From positions 3,081,454 through 3,145,453 of the forward strand of contig JAJEKV010000033.1 of the NCBI GenBank assembly GCA_021234155.1: a DNA stretch of 64,000 bases, read 5' to 3'. Made by a program: the position numbers and the translations under genes. This document shows positions 12,259-24,600 of this stretch, one piece after another. The stretch's first letter is position 1; the number at the start of each line of letters is the position of its first letter. Origin of the DNA: Isoetes taiwanensis. Taxonomy: Eukaryota; Streptophyta; Lycopodiopsida; Isoetales; Isoetaceae. Under the pieces are notes generated by a model that ran no database searches, was not told where the DNA came from, and saw nothing but the letters and a program-made list of their open reading frames with translations.

Positions 12259-15200
12259 ATGGAAGAAAATATTACTTCAAGTGAAATTGGGGAGGGCGAA
12301 AACACCAGGATAATGGGTGAAGGTGAGAGCAGCGGTGAAGGTAAGGATGATGTTGATGCAAAAAGCAAAGATGAAGGTGGGGGTGAATGTGAAGAAGATG
12401 AAGATGATGACATTGACTTTAACCCTTTTCTTGAGCAATCACCTTCATTAGAAGCAACATCAGGGCTTAATTCTGAAGAGGAAGAACCTGAAGAAGGTGG
12501 GCAAGAAAGCAGCGCTGACAATGTGTTTAAAGAGGAAGAAATAACTGATGATTTCTACATGGAGGATGCATTCTTAGAACTTGGTAGCGAACATGAGCAT
12601 GAAGAAGAAGCAGAGGAGGAAGAAGACGACGACGACGATGACAATGATCATGATGAAGAAGGAGAAGAGAATGATGAAGATGACGAATGTGATAGCGATA
12701 ATGCTGTAGAGGTGGATGAAGAGGTACAGGATGTGAGTAGTGAGAAGGAATTATCTGCTGAGGAAGATGCAATCATTGAAAAAGGAGCCGACGAACAAGG
12801 AGCAGCTGAGGCTACAGATGAAGCTAGAATGTATAATGAACAAGGGCAAGGCTATAGTGAAACGAAGGCAATGACTCAAGGAATGGTGGATGAGCTTATT
12901 GAACATGCATCTGCTGCACTCCCAGAATTGAAATTTTGTGGACATGAAGCTGAATTTATTGAGAAACAAGTCATAGAACTCGCTGATGAAGATGATGACA
13001 TCATTGATGCAATATCTAGACGTACGCGGGCACATTATTCTTTAGCTGATATGAGTCTAGATCAGTTGGAAACGTTTTTACAAGAAAGTGATGAAGAAGA
13101 TTATTTTCAAAATGTAGATGATGAGGAGGAATATCGGAAGTTTCTTGCTGCTGTGACGGAGGAGAAAGCCATTAAGGAAAGCACGATAGCACTTGATGAA
13201 GATGAGGATGAGGATGATGATGCAGATTTTGAAATTGAAATTGAAGAAGCACTTCAAAGCGACAATGATGATGGTGCTGAGCAGGAGAGTGAAGAAAAGA
13301 GACGACTTCAACAATCAGGACGCCGGCCACAAACAAGAGAACAGAGAAGAGAACGTGTAATGCTACAAAGTAGAGAAAGGCTTCTTGGGTTTGCAAAAGC
13401 TCCTCTTCGTCCTCTGGTACCTTATAATGGCAGTATGCATGCTGACAGTTCCATTGTTGACCGTAAAAGCACGATCATGGAGGGAACATGGGCGAATGAT
13501 AGGATGCCACCAACAATTGGCTTCTCTGCTCATCAAATTGGACAGCTTTACTGCTTGATCCATGAACATTTGCAGCTCCTTGTACAAGTTTTCTGCCTTT
13601 GTGTTTTAGAGCCTTCTCGACAGCAGGTAGCCATTGATACGCACAAGATGTTAATGGAACTTGTAGAAAAACGAAATTGTCTACTTTCTTGGAAGCAAAG
13701 TGGCTTTCCAGATTATTGTTTCAGACTTCCGTATATACACCCTTCTATAAGCGAGTCAACTGATAAATGTGCAGCAGGTAGTTCCTCCAATGGCACATCA
13801 TCAGATGGTTCTAGTGCTGTCCATTTGGATTCTAGTCATGCAGGTAGGCTTCTGCACATTGGCAGCAATCACAGTTTTGTCATTTTACTCTCTGATGCAT
13901 TTCATGGTCAGCCTTTACAGATACTATTGAGTCACAGGAGATAATGTGGATTCCTAAGGTGTCTGGTCCAGTCTATACATTATTAGATGTCGGTCCACTT
14001 GCTCTTGTTAAAGATTTTCTAGCTGACATTGCCACAGGTATGTAAAACCAAATTGGTTAATATTAAAGTTCTTTGTGATTTAAAGTATTTGGCACATCAG
14101 TTTGAAAAATCTAGCTATATGTTCTTTCTCATGCTAGTCATAATTGCCAATCCCTGTGCTTGTTGATGTGTATGCTGTCAGCAACTAGGACATCATGTGG
14201 AAACAGAAATATTATTTTGTTTCTACATGAAAACAATGCAGCTCAGATGATTATGATATTGTTTCAGCAGCAGAGAGCTTGCAGGGCAGGTATTAGTCTG
14301 GAAAGCCTCTGTTCAAGGTCTGCCTGCTGGTATGGAAATGGGCTTGGATTTTCATCCAGTTTAGACTTTAGCAAAAAACATGGTGGTTTTTCCCTGCAAG
14401 ATGGTCATGGTCTACCAAACAGTATGATGTTATTTCAAACGTTTTCTGGAAATTAAGGTTAGGAAGAATGATTTTAATAACGAGTTTCTACCCAGTAAGA
14501 ACATTAGGGATGCTTTGCAAAATATTAGCATGAATGATATATGCTAAATGAAGTTATTTTAAACGTTTTCTGGAAATTAAGGTTAGGAAGAATGATTTTA
14601 ATAACGAGTTTCTACCCCGTAAGAACATTAGGGATGCTTTGCAAAATATTAGCATAAATGATATATGCTAATAAAAGGATGTTGTCTCAAAACTGATATT
14701 AAATCTGTTAGATCCATCAAGGAGCACCGTTTTCCTAAAATGATCTTTTTTTTTGCAGTTGTCCAGAATTACAGGCAAAGGCATGTGGAGAGTGGGGCAT
14801 ACCATAGTCAATGTGAGAGAGAACCATTGTTTAAAGTCAGTGCAGGCTTTAAAAATGTTGAAGGGACTCGAAGTGGGAAGGGGACAACATTACTGTCTCA
14901 ACCTTCGAAGAGTACAAAGAAAACAATGGCAGCTATATTGGTTGAAAACACTAAAAAGGAAAGTATAGCTCTTGTTCCAAGGGATGTTGCAAGAGCTATT
15001 TCTAGATTTTCCACACTCTTCAATCATGCATTGTTTCCACACAAGCCGCCACCTCCTGCCACAGCCAATCGCCTACTATTTACAGATGCTGAAGATGAGT
15101 AAGTACAGTCCGATTTATGTGATAAGTCTAGATAAATTTTATGAAACTTGTTGGTGCAATGGGAAATGTTTCCAAGTTCTTGTTTACTTACTCTGCCAAT

Positions 15201-18200
15201 TAAGACAACATTTTACTATTGTTTATTATTATGAAGGCTTCTTGCAATGGGGTTAATGGTTTCTAACACGGATTGGAGAGCAATCCAGCAACGTTTCCTA
15301 CCTTCAAAGACAGTACACCAGGTAAAATAATTTGCAGCCTGTGTTAAGGTGCATCCTATTATAAGATTGCGCATAAGATATGCTGTCTTTGCAGATTTTT
15401 GTTAGGCAGAAGAATCGAAGCTCTGCAAGGGCCCCAGAGAACTCCATCAAGGTAATGAAATCCAAACGTTGCTTTAGTTCATTGTCTTGCGTTACCAATA
15501 GCGTCTACTAACTATTTTTTAATTCAAAAGATTGAGTATTTCTATGCATTGCGTTCCCAAATGCCAAGTTGCGCTTCATGCAACTGTTACTGTCGCAGTT
15601 GCAATCTTTATTCTGCAAGCCTATGGCAAAAGGAGATATGTGTTCAAATTCAACCTGGTCCGTCAGATAGCAATGCATCATATTGTCCTACATAACGGCA
15701 TATCAGTAAGCAAGTGTGCACATTGCATGAACTATCCAGCCGAGACTTCCAATAGCTTCCTCCTTAGAATAGTTTCTGAAATGGAAACAAAACATTGTAC
15801 GTCACTGTAGCAAACATAGTTACTGCTATGAAATGTTAGCTTTTTACTATTTCGGGATATTGTGACATACAATATCAATTCTGCTGCATGGCAAAGATTT
15901 CTTCCTTTGCTTGTACTTATGTTGATTTATCAATGTGTAGGCGGTACGACGTATGAAACAATCTGCATTAACTGAAGAGGAGAAGATGAGCATCCAGGAG
16001 GTAAGCTGCTTCTGTGAACGTGACTATGTCACAATCCATGTGCTTGGATAATGGATTGGACATGCTATAGTTACAGATATGATGCTTCATTATATCAGTT
16101 GAAGCAAGATCTGAAGGTTCTCAAACTAGGAATGTGCAGATCTAGAACATGGATATCTACCCCTTCGATTCTATTGCTAAAACTTTCAAATATCACTATA
16201 GTCAAGTACCAGAAACCTATAACTTGGCATTAATTTAATTTACATGTTTTCTGAAAACTGTGTTTGCAGAGCAGGCCTTGCGCTGTTTCAAACATGATTG
16301 GACTAAGGTGTGGCAGCATGCTGTCCCTCATCGTGATCCTGCTTTGTTACCTAGGCAATGGAAAATAGCTCTAGGGACTCAAAAGTCATATAAAAGTGAT
16401 GAATTGGCCAAAGAAAGAAGAAAGCTTAATGGAGCTAAGCAGCGGCAAGCAAGGCCTTCCCAAAAATCTGGAAGTGAAGTAAAGGTATTGCCTTCAACAC
16501 AACTGTGGAGTTAATAATGAAGGTTTACTAAAATGATGCTTCCTTGCAGGTGCGACAAGGCACGACGAGTGGGAATGTGGAGTCAGATCGCATGTGCGAA
16601 GGTAATAGTGGTGATGAAGAAGGTGAAGATCTTGATTGGACTTATATCCACGAAGCCTTCTTGTCTGATTGGAAGCCGGGAACGACAAGAACAGATGCAG
16701 TTACAATTGGAAGTGAGAAATTTGGGAGGACTGTAATTAATTGCAGAGAGGAAGTATTAGAAATGCACCATGAAAGTTCTCCAGCAAAACTTCCAAGATT
16801 TGACTCTTCTGGTCGACCAGAAATTCCATTTTCTAGGTCAAAAAGCATGAAGTCCATCCCCATGACGTCAGCGTATCACCCCACAAGAGTACTACCTACA
16901 CATACTGTGAAATTAGCACCTGGTCTTCCATTGCTGAATCTTCCTCCCCGTGTGCGTGTCATCTCACAGAATACTAGCTCAACTAGTGGATCTTCATTGG
17001 CTGCTGCTTCAGTTTCTAACTCTTCTCAGCCAGTTGAGCATCTGTATACCACTAGCCAGTTGAGCATCTGTATACCACTGGAGCCCCTGGTTTGAAAACA
17101 TCCTCGCAGATGAGGGCACCTAGTACTGCATCTGATCACAATAATAATCTAGAAAGACAAACTGAAAGCTATTTGGACCATCAAGATGAGGATGCAGAGT
17201 TACAGCTGCATCCGCTTTTGTTGCAATCCAGCATTGATTTGGCTTCTTCAGTACAGGAAATGGCTGCCCATTTAGAAATCAACTGCGCAGCTGATAACCT
17301 TGATGTATTGCAATCTCAATCTGAAAAAGTGGAAAACAGCCTGATAGCTGATGATACTGATCCGAGATGCCAACAAGAACCACAACTTCACAGGTTTTTC
17401 CCTGGAAATTGTCCGCCAGGACATGTCCTGCATACTGAAGATACACCGGATGAAGAGCAGTTTGAGAAGAATGGCAGGGCCTTACAATCAGTAGCAACTC
17501 ACAAGCCTTCTTCTGCTGGTGCTGACCTTTCCATCATAGACCAAAATTATGGTTCTTTGAATAAGGCCTGCAGTCAGGAGTTGAATGTGGTAGATACGAT
17601 GTATCATAAAAATAAATATAGAAACCGAAATGATGATGTGACTTCAACTGGTGGGATGGTGAGTTTGGATAAAAAGTTCACATGTGAAAGTGCTCCACAA
17701 TGCACCTCAAGCCATCAATTTGAAGGTATTGTTAAGGTGCCAAAATCACCAGTAAGGAGAAAAAGAGGTAAAGGGAGGGTTGAAAGAGGTGGTGAGCTGG
17801 ATGGAGAAAACTTCCATCATGACATTATCATGGAAAAGGAGGAACTTAGTGACTCTGGAGAAGAGGAGAGCATTGGGGTCAATTTTGAATATGAAGAGAT
17901 GGGCGACTCTGACAATGAATTAAATGAAAGTGAAGGAAAGGTAAGCCCACATCCAAAGTTTGCTTTTGCATAATTCTCCGAGATTATGCTGATTGGTAAT
18001 TCCTGGCTTTTTCTTGTAGCAGAACGAGGGCGTGATCCACTTCGAGGAAGAGGAGATCCTCTCTGATGACAGTGGAGAGATAATTGAGACTAGATGCAAC
18101 CAGAATGGAGGAGTTTCTGGCAAGGACTTCAGCCTGTATAAACATGGTGATAATGCTGGAGCATCATCACACAGCCAAGTAAAACATTCTCCTCAGTCTT

Positions 18201-18556
18201 GTCGATCTGTCCACCCACTATCTCCGACATCTGTAGACTGCCAAAGAAGCAAAAGCTATAGTAATGTACAATTAGTTACATCAAAGAAGAATAATATAAC
18301 AAAGGGACGCAGACAGATTCGACAGCAGCGTCCGTTTCATAGTAACGCACAAGAAAACGCATCTGCTTTTGAAACCAATGCTAGTCTTGTTGAGAAAGGT
18401 ACATGTTTTATATATTTCGATCTTTAGAAATAGGTTCTTGTATTTTGCCTAACGTGCCCCTTACTTTTAACTCGTGCAGAGCAAGATGAGCATGCCATAA
18501 AAGCAGCAGAGGTCCTTGCAGTTATTCATCAAAACCCAAGTGAGAGTGCATCATAA
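12259..18556 (+). CDS. GON-4-like (GON4L) SANT/homeodomain-like nuclear protein, frame broken in exon 8
   Basis: Ten exons are supported by splice signals and continuous phase: 12259-13843, 13921-14037, 14759-15098, 15237-15321, 15395-15451, 15941-16000, 16272-16484, 16550-17940, 18023-18398 (or from 18020; TAGCAG tandem acceptor) and 18480-18556. The protein starts with long Asp/Glu-rich tracts. Conserved blocks follow: RRTRAHYSLADMSLDQLE...FLQE, NVDDEEEYRKFLAAV, ADFEIEIEEAL, FSAHQIGQLYCLIHEHLQLL, LPYIHPSI, WIPKVSGPV. A SANT-like block (NTDWRAIQQRFLPSKTVHQIFVRQKNR) and FKHDWTKVW...LLPRQWKIALGTQKSYK come next, then a Ser/Glu-rich C-terminus. Plant GON-4-like proteins share these blocks and are thought to act in chromatin/transcription. 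The spliced frame would be 1424 aa if a 26-bp tandem duplication at 17028-17079 were absent; with it, translation stops at 17095 after 1000 aa, losing the acidic C-terminus. The ATG at 12259 (AACATGG) has good context. Confidence 0.9.
14430..14676. repeat. 124-bp tandem duplication in GON-4-like intron 2
   Basis: Two copies (about 14430-14553 and 14554-14676) are over 95% alike, both containing AAACGTTTTCTGGAAATTAAGG, TTTAATAACGAGTTTCTACCC and GCAAAATATTAGCAT. The few substitutions indicate a fairly recent event. It lies wholly within the intron between exons 2 and 3. Confidence 0.85.
17028..17079 (+). repeat. 26-bp exact tandem duplication that shifts the GON-4-like frame
   Basis: Unit AGCCAGTTGAGCATCTGTAT plus ACCACT occurs at 17028-17053 and again, identically, at 17054-17079. 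Removing one copy restores ...PVEHLYTTGAPGLKTSS..., and all ten exons then sum to a multiple of three. The extra copy instead gives TTSQLSICIPLEPLV and a stop. Confidence 0.9.
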
Positions 18557-18780
18557 TTCAAGCTTTCTGATGTGGCTCTCTAATGTATTATAACACGTTA
18601 CTTCAATATAAAGTAACCATTTTTTTCCTTTTGGCTATGTTTTGGTATGATGCAACTAAAACAAAATCGGGAGTAATCATCATGTGGGAAACTATGAACT
18701 TCAGAAGAGAATAGAGCAGAGCCTAAGGTTGCGCTGCTAATCAATAAAGCTATCATTGAAGAAATAAAATGAAGCTGTCA

Positions 18781-18818
<38 letters not shown>

Positions 18819-20180
18819 TCAGTGTAATACAAGCATCTTAATGCATGTTAGCCTATGCTAAGATAATTGTATGCCAATACCACCTCCACTAACCAGATCT
18901 CTTGATGATGATGAGCTTCTTTAAGGTCGTATAGCAACATACCTAATTTGTACATTATGTTCGAGCCATACAACTATTTGATTCTCAAAGTTCATTTCAA
19001 TTTAACTTTATTCGTTTATCTCATATTCATAGATCAATGATGGTATGGCCAATAAACATAAATCTAGTGTCAATAAATGCTCTTTACAGTGTAGCTGTTG
19101 TCTTTTATGGCTGTGGCATCTAGCTCCCTAATCTTCCTATTTGGTTAGACTCAAGATAGGCCGCATAGAAGTTCTGCCCTTGAGGATTAAGCAGAATGCT
19201 CAAATTCATCTCTAAGAAGCATAAATTGTCGTCCACCATAAGCATTATCAGACCAAAGAAAGAAAGAGAACATTTTACATCCACTTGAGACCAACTAATC
19301 TATGAGAAACACACAATACCAAACATCACTCATTGAGTCTTCATTCAACTATTGTACACTGATTGCATCTTGTGGGTAGACTCAAACTTGAAACCTAATC
19401 GTGTGTAGATTATGAACAATATGTATCAACTCAAAATATATACAAGAGTAAAATAGAGCCCACATGTCCCATGGGGAATAGGATTGTTATACAAGAACAT
19501 CATGAGAAAGATGCCGATGATTGTCTCAAATAGTCTTTCGCCAATCTATATGAATCTCATTTGTATACTGTATTGGTACGATGTCAGTGATGGTTGGTTG
19601 TAGGATATTCAAGTTTCATCTTCTCCATATCTGGCCTTAATATTTTACTAGATATATGCCCTCAAAGTCTTCCTTCAGATCTAGTATAACTGTTATGATT
19701 TAGAATTCAACTATATGAAACTGAGCTTTTAAGGTGGGATGGCATGAAGAAAATTCTAACTTCTAGTTTGGATGAAAACATCCAGTGTTCTTAGATTTCC
19801 TCTATTGTCCCACCTTATTTTATCAGCGTGCTATCATCTTGGGTGGCAAGACTCCTTCAGGACATCTTCTTTGTATAATCGATGTAGACACATGCACTCC
19901 AAGTAGTATAGAAGTTGGAAGCTTGATATTCTTCTCTCTCTAAATTTAGGTAGAAATAATGGGACATAGAAACGTGTATATATAGCAGGATTTTGCTAAT
20001 GCACCTTTACACAAAAAGGCATATGATAGAGATGATTAGGACATAATAGACCCACTTTTTCAATTGAAACATCAGATAGAGTTATCTGCGAAAGGGGATG
20101 TATGATCTTTAGCTACTGGTTAGTAATTTTTGGCGCTAATGAAGATGGCTCATACCAATAAAGCATCAAGAAAGGATAAG
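18557..20180. other. Intergenic DNA downstream of the GON-4-like gene
   Basis: No gene is seen. The 3' UTR and poly(A) site of the GON-4-like gene must lie here. AATAAA-like signals occur at about 18744 (AATAAAGC) and 18766 (AATAAAAT). Confidence 0.4.
18783..18817. repeat. Poly(T) run
   Basis: About 35 consecutive T residues. This could be the poly(A) tail of a minus-strand retroposed sequence, but no such sequence was recognised on the downstream side. Confidence 0.8.
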
Positions 20181-20232
20181 AATTGAAAGGAATTGAATGG
20201 TTTTTTATCGTCCACGGAGGCCAATAGGCCTA
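20181..20232 (-). mobile_element. LINE 3' end remnant
   Basis: On the minus strand this reads TATTGGCCTCCGTGGACGAT then AAAAAACC and a degenerate (ATTCA/ATTCC) tail. The segment TTGG(C/T)CT(C/T)CGTGGA(C/T)G matches the tails of the LINE fragments ending near 11560 and 46447. No RT sequence was recognised upstream on the minus strand (20240-20760). Confidence 0.55.
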
Positions 20233-21504
20233 TAGAAATAAAGAGCAAAACAAAAGCACAACGAAGCTGCCAATTCTTTGAACAAGTCGCCCAGGAAAGA
20301 AGTTGAAGGAATAAGCATTAGAGAATCAGTAGAAGGAGATTGATATGACAACCCTATTCTATCGCATAATGGTAAAATGATTGGAGCACATAAATTCTTG
20401 ATTTTTCTGTTTAAAACTTTCTTGCAAAAAATGGGGAAAAAAGATGTTGAACCTTGCTTGATCTGAGCACGATATCCTCCAATTTACTTGCTAATCCTGT
20501 AGGGGCTTTACCCTTCATATGAATGCCGAACTCCTTAGCTTTACATGGATACCGGAAGTTTTGCAATTCTTAAGAAGGAATTGAGAGTGACTTGATTTTC
20601 TACAAGGATCTCCTTCAGTTCTATAGAACCATGTTGTGACAACCTATTTCGTCCAGAGTATTTCTTTGTCAAGTACTGAATAATTTGCAATTTAAATTGT
20701 TGAAATCTGGCTGGAAGAATATATAAGAAAGAAAAATTCATCGGCGACATTTACTTTTCGAGTTAATTGTGATTGATTTAAAGGAAAGACCATTCGTAGT
20801 TTATATCTAGAGCAGTCTCTTGGAGAATTGGAAGATAGTGTGAAAAGGTAGGATTTAAAAGCAGCCGTGTGTTGATTTTTATATTTGATGGCATCAATAT
20901 GGATTTCTAATCTTTCTTGGTTGTATGATAGTTTTAATTTCTATCTGACTTATTTTTATACGGCCTTCGATCTCCCTTTCTAATCCCTCTTTCTTCTGTT
21001 GTTTTCATATGCACATTTCCTAAATGACTATTTCCAGAATAAAAAAATATACCAAAAACTCAAATATCGAGGCAACTCTAAGAGCCAAGTCCATCAAATT
21101 TTTGCATAAGTTTATGAGCTTATTTCCTTCTCAAAGAAGCGCTTTGCTACTACAATTAAGCTCTTTCAATCTTAATCCTTACAAGAAATTTATCGCGGCG
21201 GCCAAGGACGCCGCGAACATTTCTTTTGTCCAACTTGATGCAAAGGAGGTTTTGTCTAAGTAAAAAAGGATCCCAATTCTGGACATGCGAAAAGTGAGCT
21301 TGGAGAAAAGCATATGGATAGAACATAACTCGTTTACCCCATATCACATGCACATGCATTAATTTGTGCAAACACACTAGCACATGCACCAAGAGAAGGT
21401 ACATTGTTATACTATTCATTTTGAGCATATCCTACGCGTATGGAAGTCCAGCATATGCTTTCCATCACATCCAACTGCATGATCTTGATATTATGCACAT
21501 TGTC
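20233..21504. other. Intergenic DNA, nothing recognised
   Basis: The open frames here are short and show no family resemblance. Confidence 0.45.
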
Positions 21505-21873
21505 ACACAAACTATTATATCCAATACTCTAAAATTAAATCCCCCTTGAAACCCCCTTTGGTTTGGGTGCATATTCACAGGGGGGGTGACTTCAGGCATC
21601 CAGAGCTGTCAGATGGGCATATTTGCCCTTCATTCCTTGATCTGGACCATACATAGCGATCCTCGTTTGTGGCGTATGCTTGTACAAGTTTTGGTATACT
21701 GTATAATAAGGTTTACAAAAAACTATAAGGTTTCTAGCAATATATTTTGTACGTGTTATATAATTTTAGGGGCTCTCGCTGCCCTACGTCACCTCTCATG
21801 TGAATATGCACCCAAACCAAAGGGGGTTTCAAGGGGGATTTAGTTTTAGAGTATTGGATATAATAGTTTGTGT
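21505..21873. mobile_element. Fold-back / MITE-like element with ~86-bp terminal inverted repeats
   Basis: Left arm 21505-21590 begins ACACAAACTATTATATCC and ends CATATTCACAGGGGGGGTGAC. Right arm 21788-21873 is its near-perfect reverse complement (GTCACCTCTCATGTGAATATG ... ATATAATAGTTTGTGT). The arms contain CCCCCTTGAAACCCCCTTT. The ~197-bp centre is unrelated. No transposase frame is present and no clear target-site duplication was found, so the superfamily is open (long TIRs would suit a MULE-type MITE). Confidence 0.8.
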
Positions 21874-23400
21874 TAACTCAAAAAAAACTTGGCCCCTTCG
21901 GGGCATTAAGAATTGTGTAGAATTGATGAACAAAATAGAAAATAAACTGTAATAGTATTATAGACCATTTGTAATGGTATTTAAAGTAATGGTATTTGCA
22001 AGCTATGCAAAATATCTTAGGCAACCACATTTTCTGTAAAAAGAACGACAAAAACAATAATTTATTGTATTAAGTTTTTGTTATTTCTAAAAGGAACTTT
22101 CAAGCTGTGTAGAAGTGTACCCTATCTGTTCAACGAGTTTGAAATGCAAAATTTTGGACTTTGGATTTAAATGTGCACAGATGATCTGGAATACATGGAA
22201 CAAATCGGAATAGAGGACAAAATATTAGAGGCTTGAGCTAGAGCAGTTAAAATGTAAGGAAAGATAATTTAATCGGACTACAACAGGCTGAATTAGCTTA
22301 TTAAATATGAGCCATGCATTATCTGGGTTCCCAAATTATCTACAAATAGAAAAATGCAGTTCACATTAACATTTTAGTCTCTGAGCCACTAGGCAAAATC
22401 CTGACACGGTTTGATGCTTTTGTGCATCATCTTTAAGAAGAACATCAGAGTTTCCCTTTCTTTGCTATGTTGAACATAAGCCGCGATAATTGTTGTTCAA
22501 GAGAATATATTTTGTGCTCCCATTTTGTGAAACACAAAAGTTGCAGCATCCAATGTACTAAACTTAGTGTACATTTGGAATTGGGAAGCGAGTAGCAACT
22601 AAAAGCAAATCGGAGGACATAGAACAACTAGCGCTACTAATTTGGTCGTGCTCTGCATTCCAGTAGCATTAGCATATTCAACATATATTGCACGTTGATA
22701 AGCCAGTTTATACAAACATGGGTCCTTTATAGACAAAAAACCACCATGAATACAGTTTGTCTGCACATTTGTTAATCACAAGCTCTGCACATTTGTTAAT
22801 CACAAGCTCGAATGTCAACCTGCAAACATGGAGTTAAAATATTAGAGAGCTTAATCACACCAAGCACACCAAGCAGGTTGGCAACAATGATAGAGCCAAG
22901 CAGGATCAAGAACCAACAATGTTATTCCTTTTGTGCAATGGGACAAAATGAGCCACGTAATGTCAATCAGTCAGAAATGTGCTCTAAAAGTGTAGACGAC
23001 TCTTGCTGCCACAACTCAGAATTGCTTCTAAAATCTATCCATATTTTCTAACTAAAAGCTTGGTGTACATGGATAAATTAGAAATGCTTTCTTTATATTC
23101 TCTACTGCCAACTCCTTTGCCTTATTACATGTGCCTCTTTGCTTCAAATACATAACTTGGCACATTACGAATCCGACATTTTCTCATTTCAAAGCCTGTT
23201 TTAGCCAGATTAGAGCTTTTTGCAGATTGATGCAAAGATATGGCAACTATAAAACTTCCAGCTATAAATCGATGTTCACAAAGGAAAAGAAGAGGATATT
23301 TGCTTTAATTTACACCTGATGCAATTCCGTAGCTTTTCCAGAAACGCTCCACACAATTTTGTCTTGCATAGCAAGCAACCTGACATCAGATTATGGGATG
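21874..23400. other. Intergenic DNA with a small tandem repeat
   Basis: A ~25-bp unit (TCTGCACATTTGTTAATCAC plus AAGC) is repeated twice at about 22759-22808. Nothing else was identified. Confidence 0.45.
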
Positions 23401-24600
23401 CCTTCTTCAACTTTCAATACAAGGGCACAAATAAGAAATGACATTTCCGGCCACTCTGCTGGAGGCTCCTATGTCTAGGAAACACAAACCAGCTTATTAT
23501 CGTTCGTCTTATACCTCTCTCAGATCCAAGAAGCTCCTATGTTTCCACCTGTTGCCAGAGACATTAAAGCAAAAGAGAGCTCTGGTAGAGATGGAGTCGG
23601 CTGCGGAAGGGTCGTTATGGTTAGTCGAATCAGCCTTAACGAATATCTAATGGATATGTATGAGTGTAAAATCTTGAATTTGAAAGGAAAAGCAAGCAAA
23701 CAAAAGACGCTTACAACCACATGATTTCTCCTCTTCAACAAAACCAATGGCCGCTCCAACTTTCACCAAGACTTGAAAGGATGCCACGGATCCTGCTCTC
23801 GAGATCGCTCCAAGCCCTTGCCTCACCAAGACCACCAAAACTCAATAACCCTAAAACAACCTTGTTCGATGCTTGCATGCTCGATTTGAGATATTTAGTG
23901 AAATCATAGTTGTAACCATTGGAAAATGCCACTAAAAATAACTTGATAGTATGCGCACTCTAGATGTACCGATTAGTATGTCTCATCAAATACCATCATC
24001 AAATCATATAAAAACCATAGGGAAAAACGTATAAAAATACAAAAAAAACCCTTGTTATTCATAGTCCAGTTATAACTTACAGTTGTTGCCACATGTGCAA
24101 CCAAGCCCATCGATTTCAAGTGTAGCAAAGAGTTTTTCATAGAGAAAGCTATTAGCTTGCATAATTGGAAAACCTTAAACACAGATACTTCGGTTGTAAA
24201 ATAACCTAGCAATCTTGAACGAAACTGCCTAATTGCCCATCGACCTCCTCTTCTCAAACTTGTATAAAGCCACAAAGAAAATCCTGCGTATAGAAGCCAT
24301 GGCATGTGGCAAAATAGAAACCAATGATTTGCCATACAGTTGAACTTCGACAACACAAAACCTCACTTAAAATGGTAAAAATATCCTTCCAAGCACATTA
24401 TTTCATAAATTTAATGCGCCCACCTCAAATGCAAGGTCATTGCATCAATTGATCCCGTTGCTGGAAACTTGAGAATGCTTGTTGGGATGCACATCCCTTT
24501 TATAAAAAGGAGGCCAATGGCTGATGCTTTCACAACTACCAGCCTGGATAAACCTGTCCTCAACTGGAACTTCGCATGTTGTACCTACAAAAAATTGACT
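23401..24600 (-). other. Possible exons of an unrecognised minus-strand gene
   Basis: On the minus strand, TTTTTTGTAG|GTACAACATGCG at about 24590 opens a frame VQHAKFQLRTGLSRLVVVKA... that runs about 57 codons to a stop near 24410. A second stretch at about 23700-23840 (GLGAISRAGSVASFQVLVKV) ends at a GT donor. Neither was assigned to a family, and the two may be unrelated. Confidence 0.2.

Noticed and set aside
12225-13396. Several long antisense frames opposite the GON-4-like gene (His-, Ser- and Leu-rich)
   Set aside because: They are shadows of the Asp/Glu codon runs on the coding strand.
13844-13944. Extension of the first GON-4-like exon to a stop at 13944
   Set aside because: A CAG|GTAGGC donor and TTACAG acceptor remove this part and restore the conserved WIPKVSGPV frame.
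14160-14456. 98-codon frame in GON-4-like intron 2
   Set aside because: Lies between confirmed donor and acceptor and has no family resemblance.
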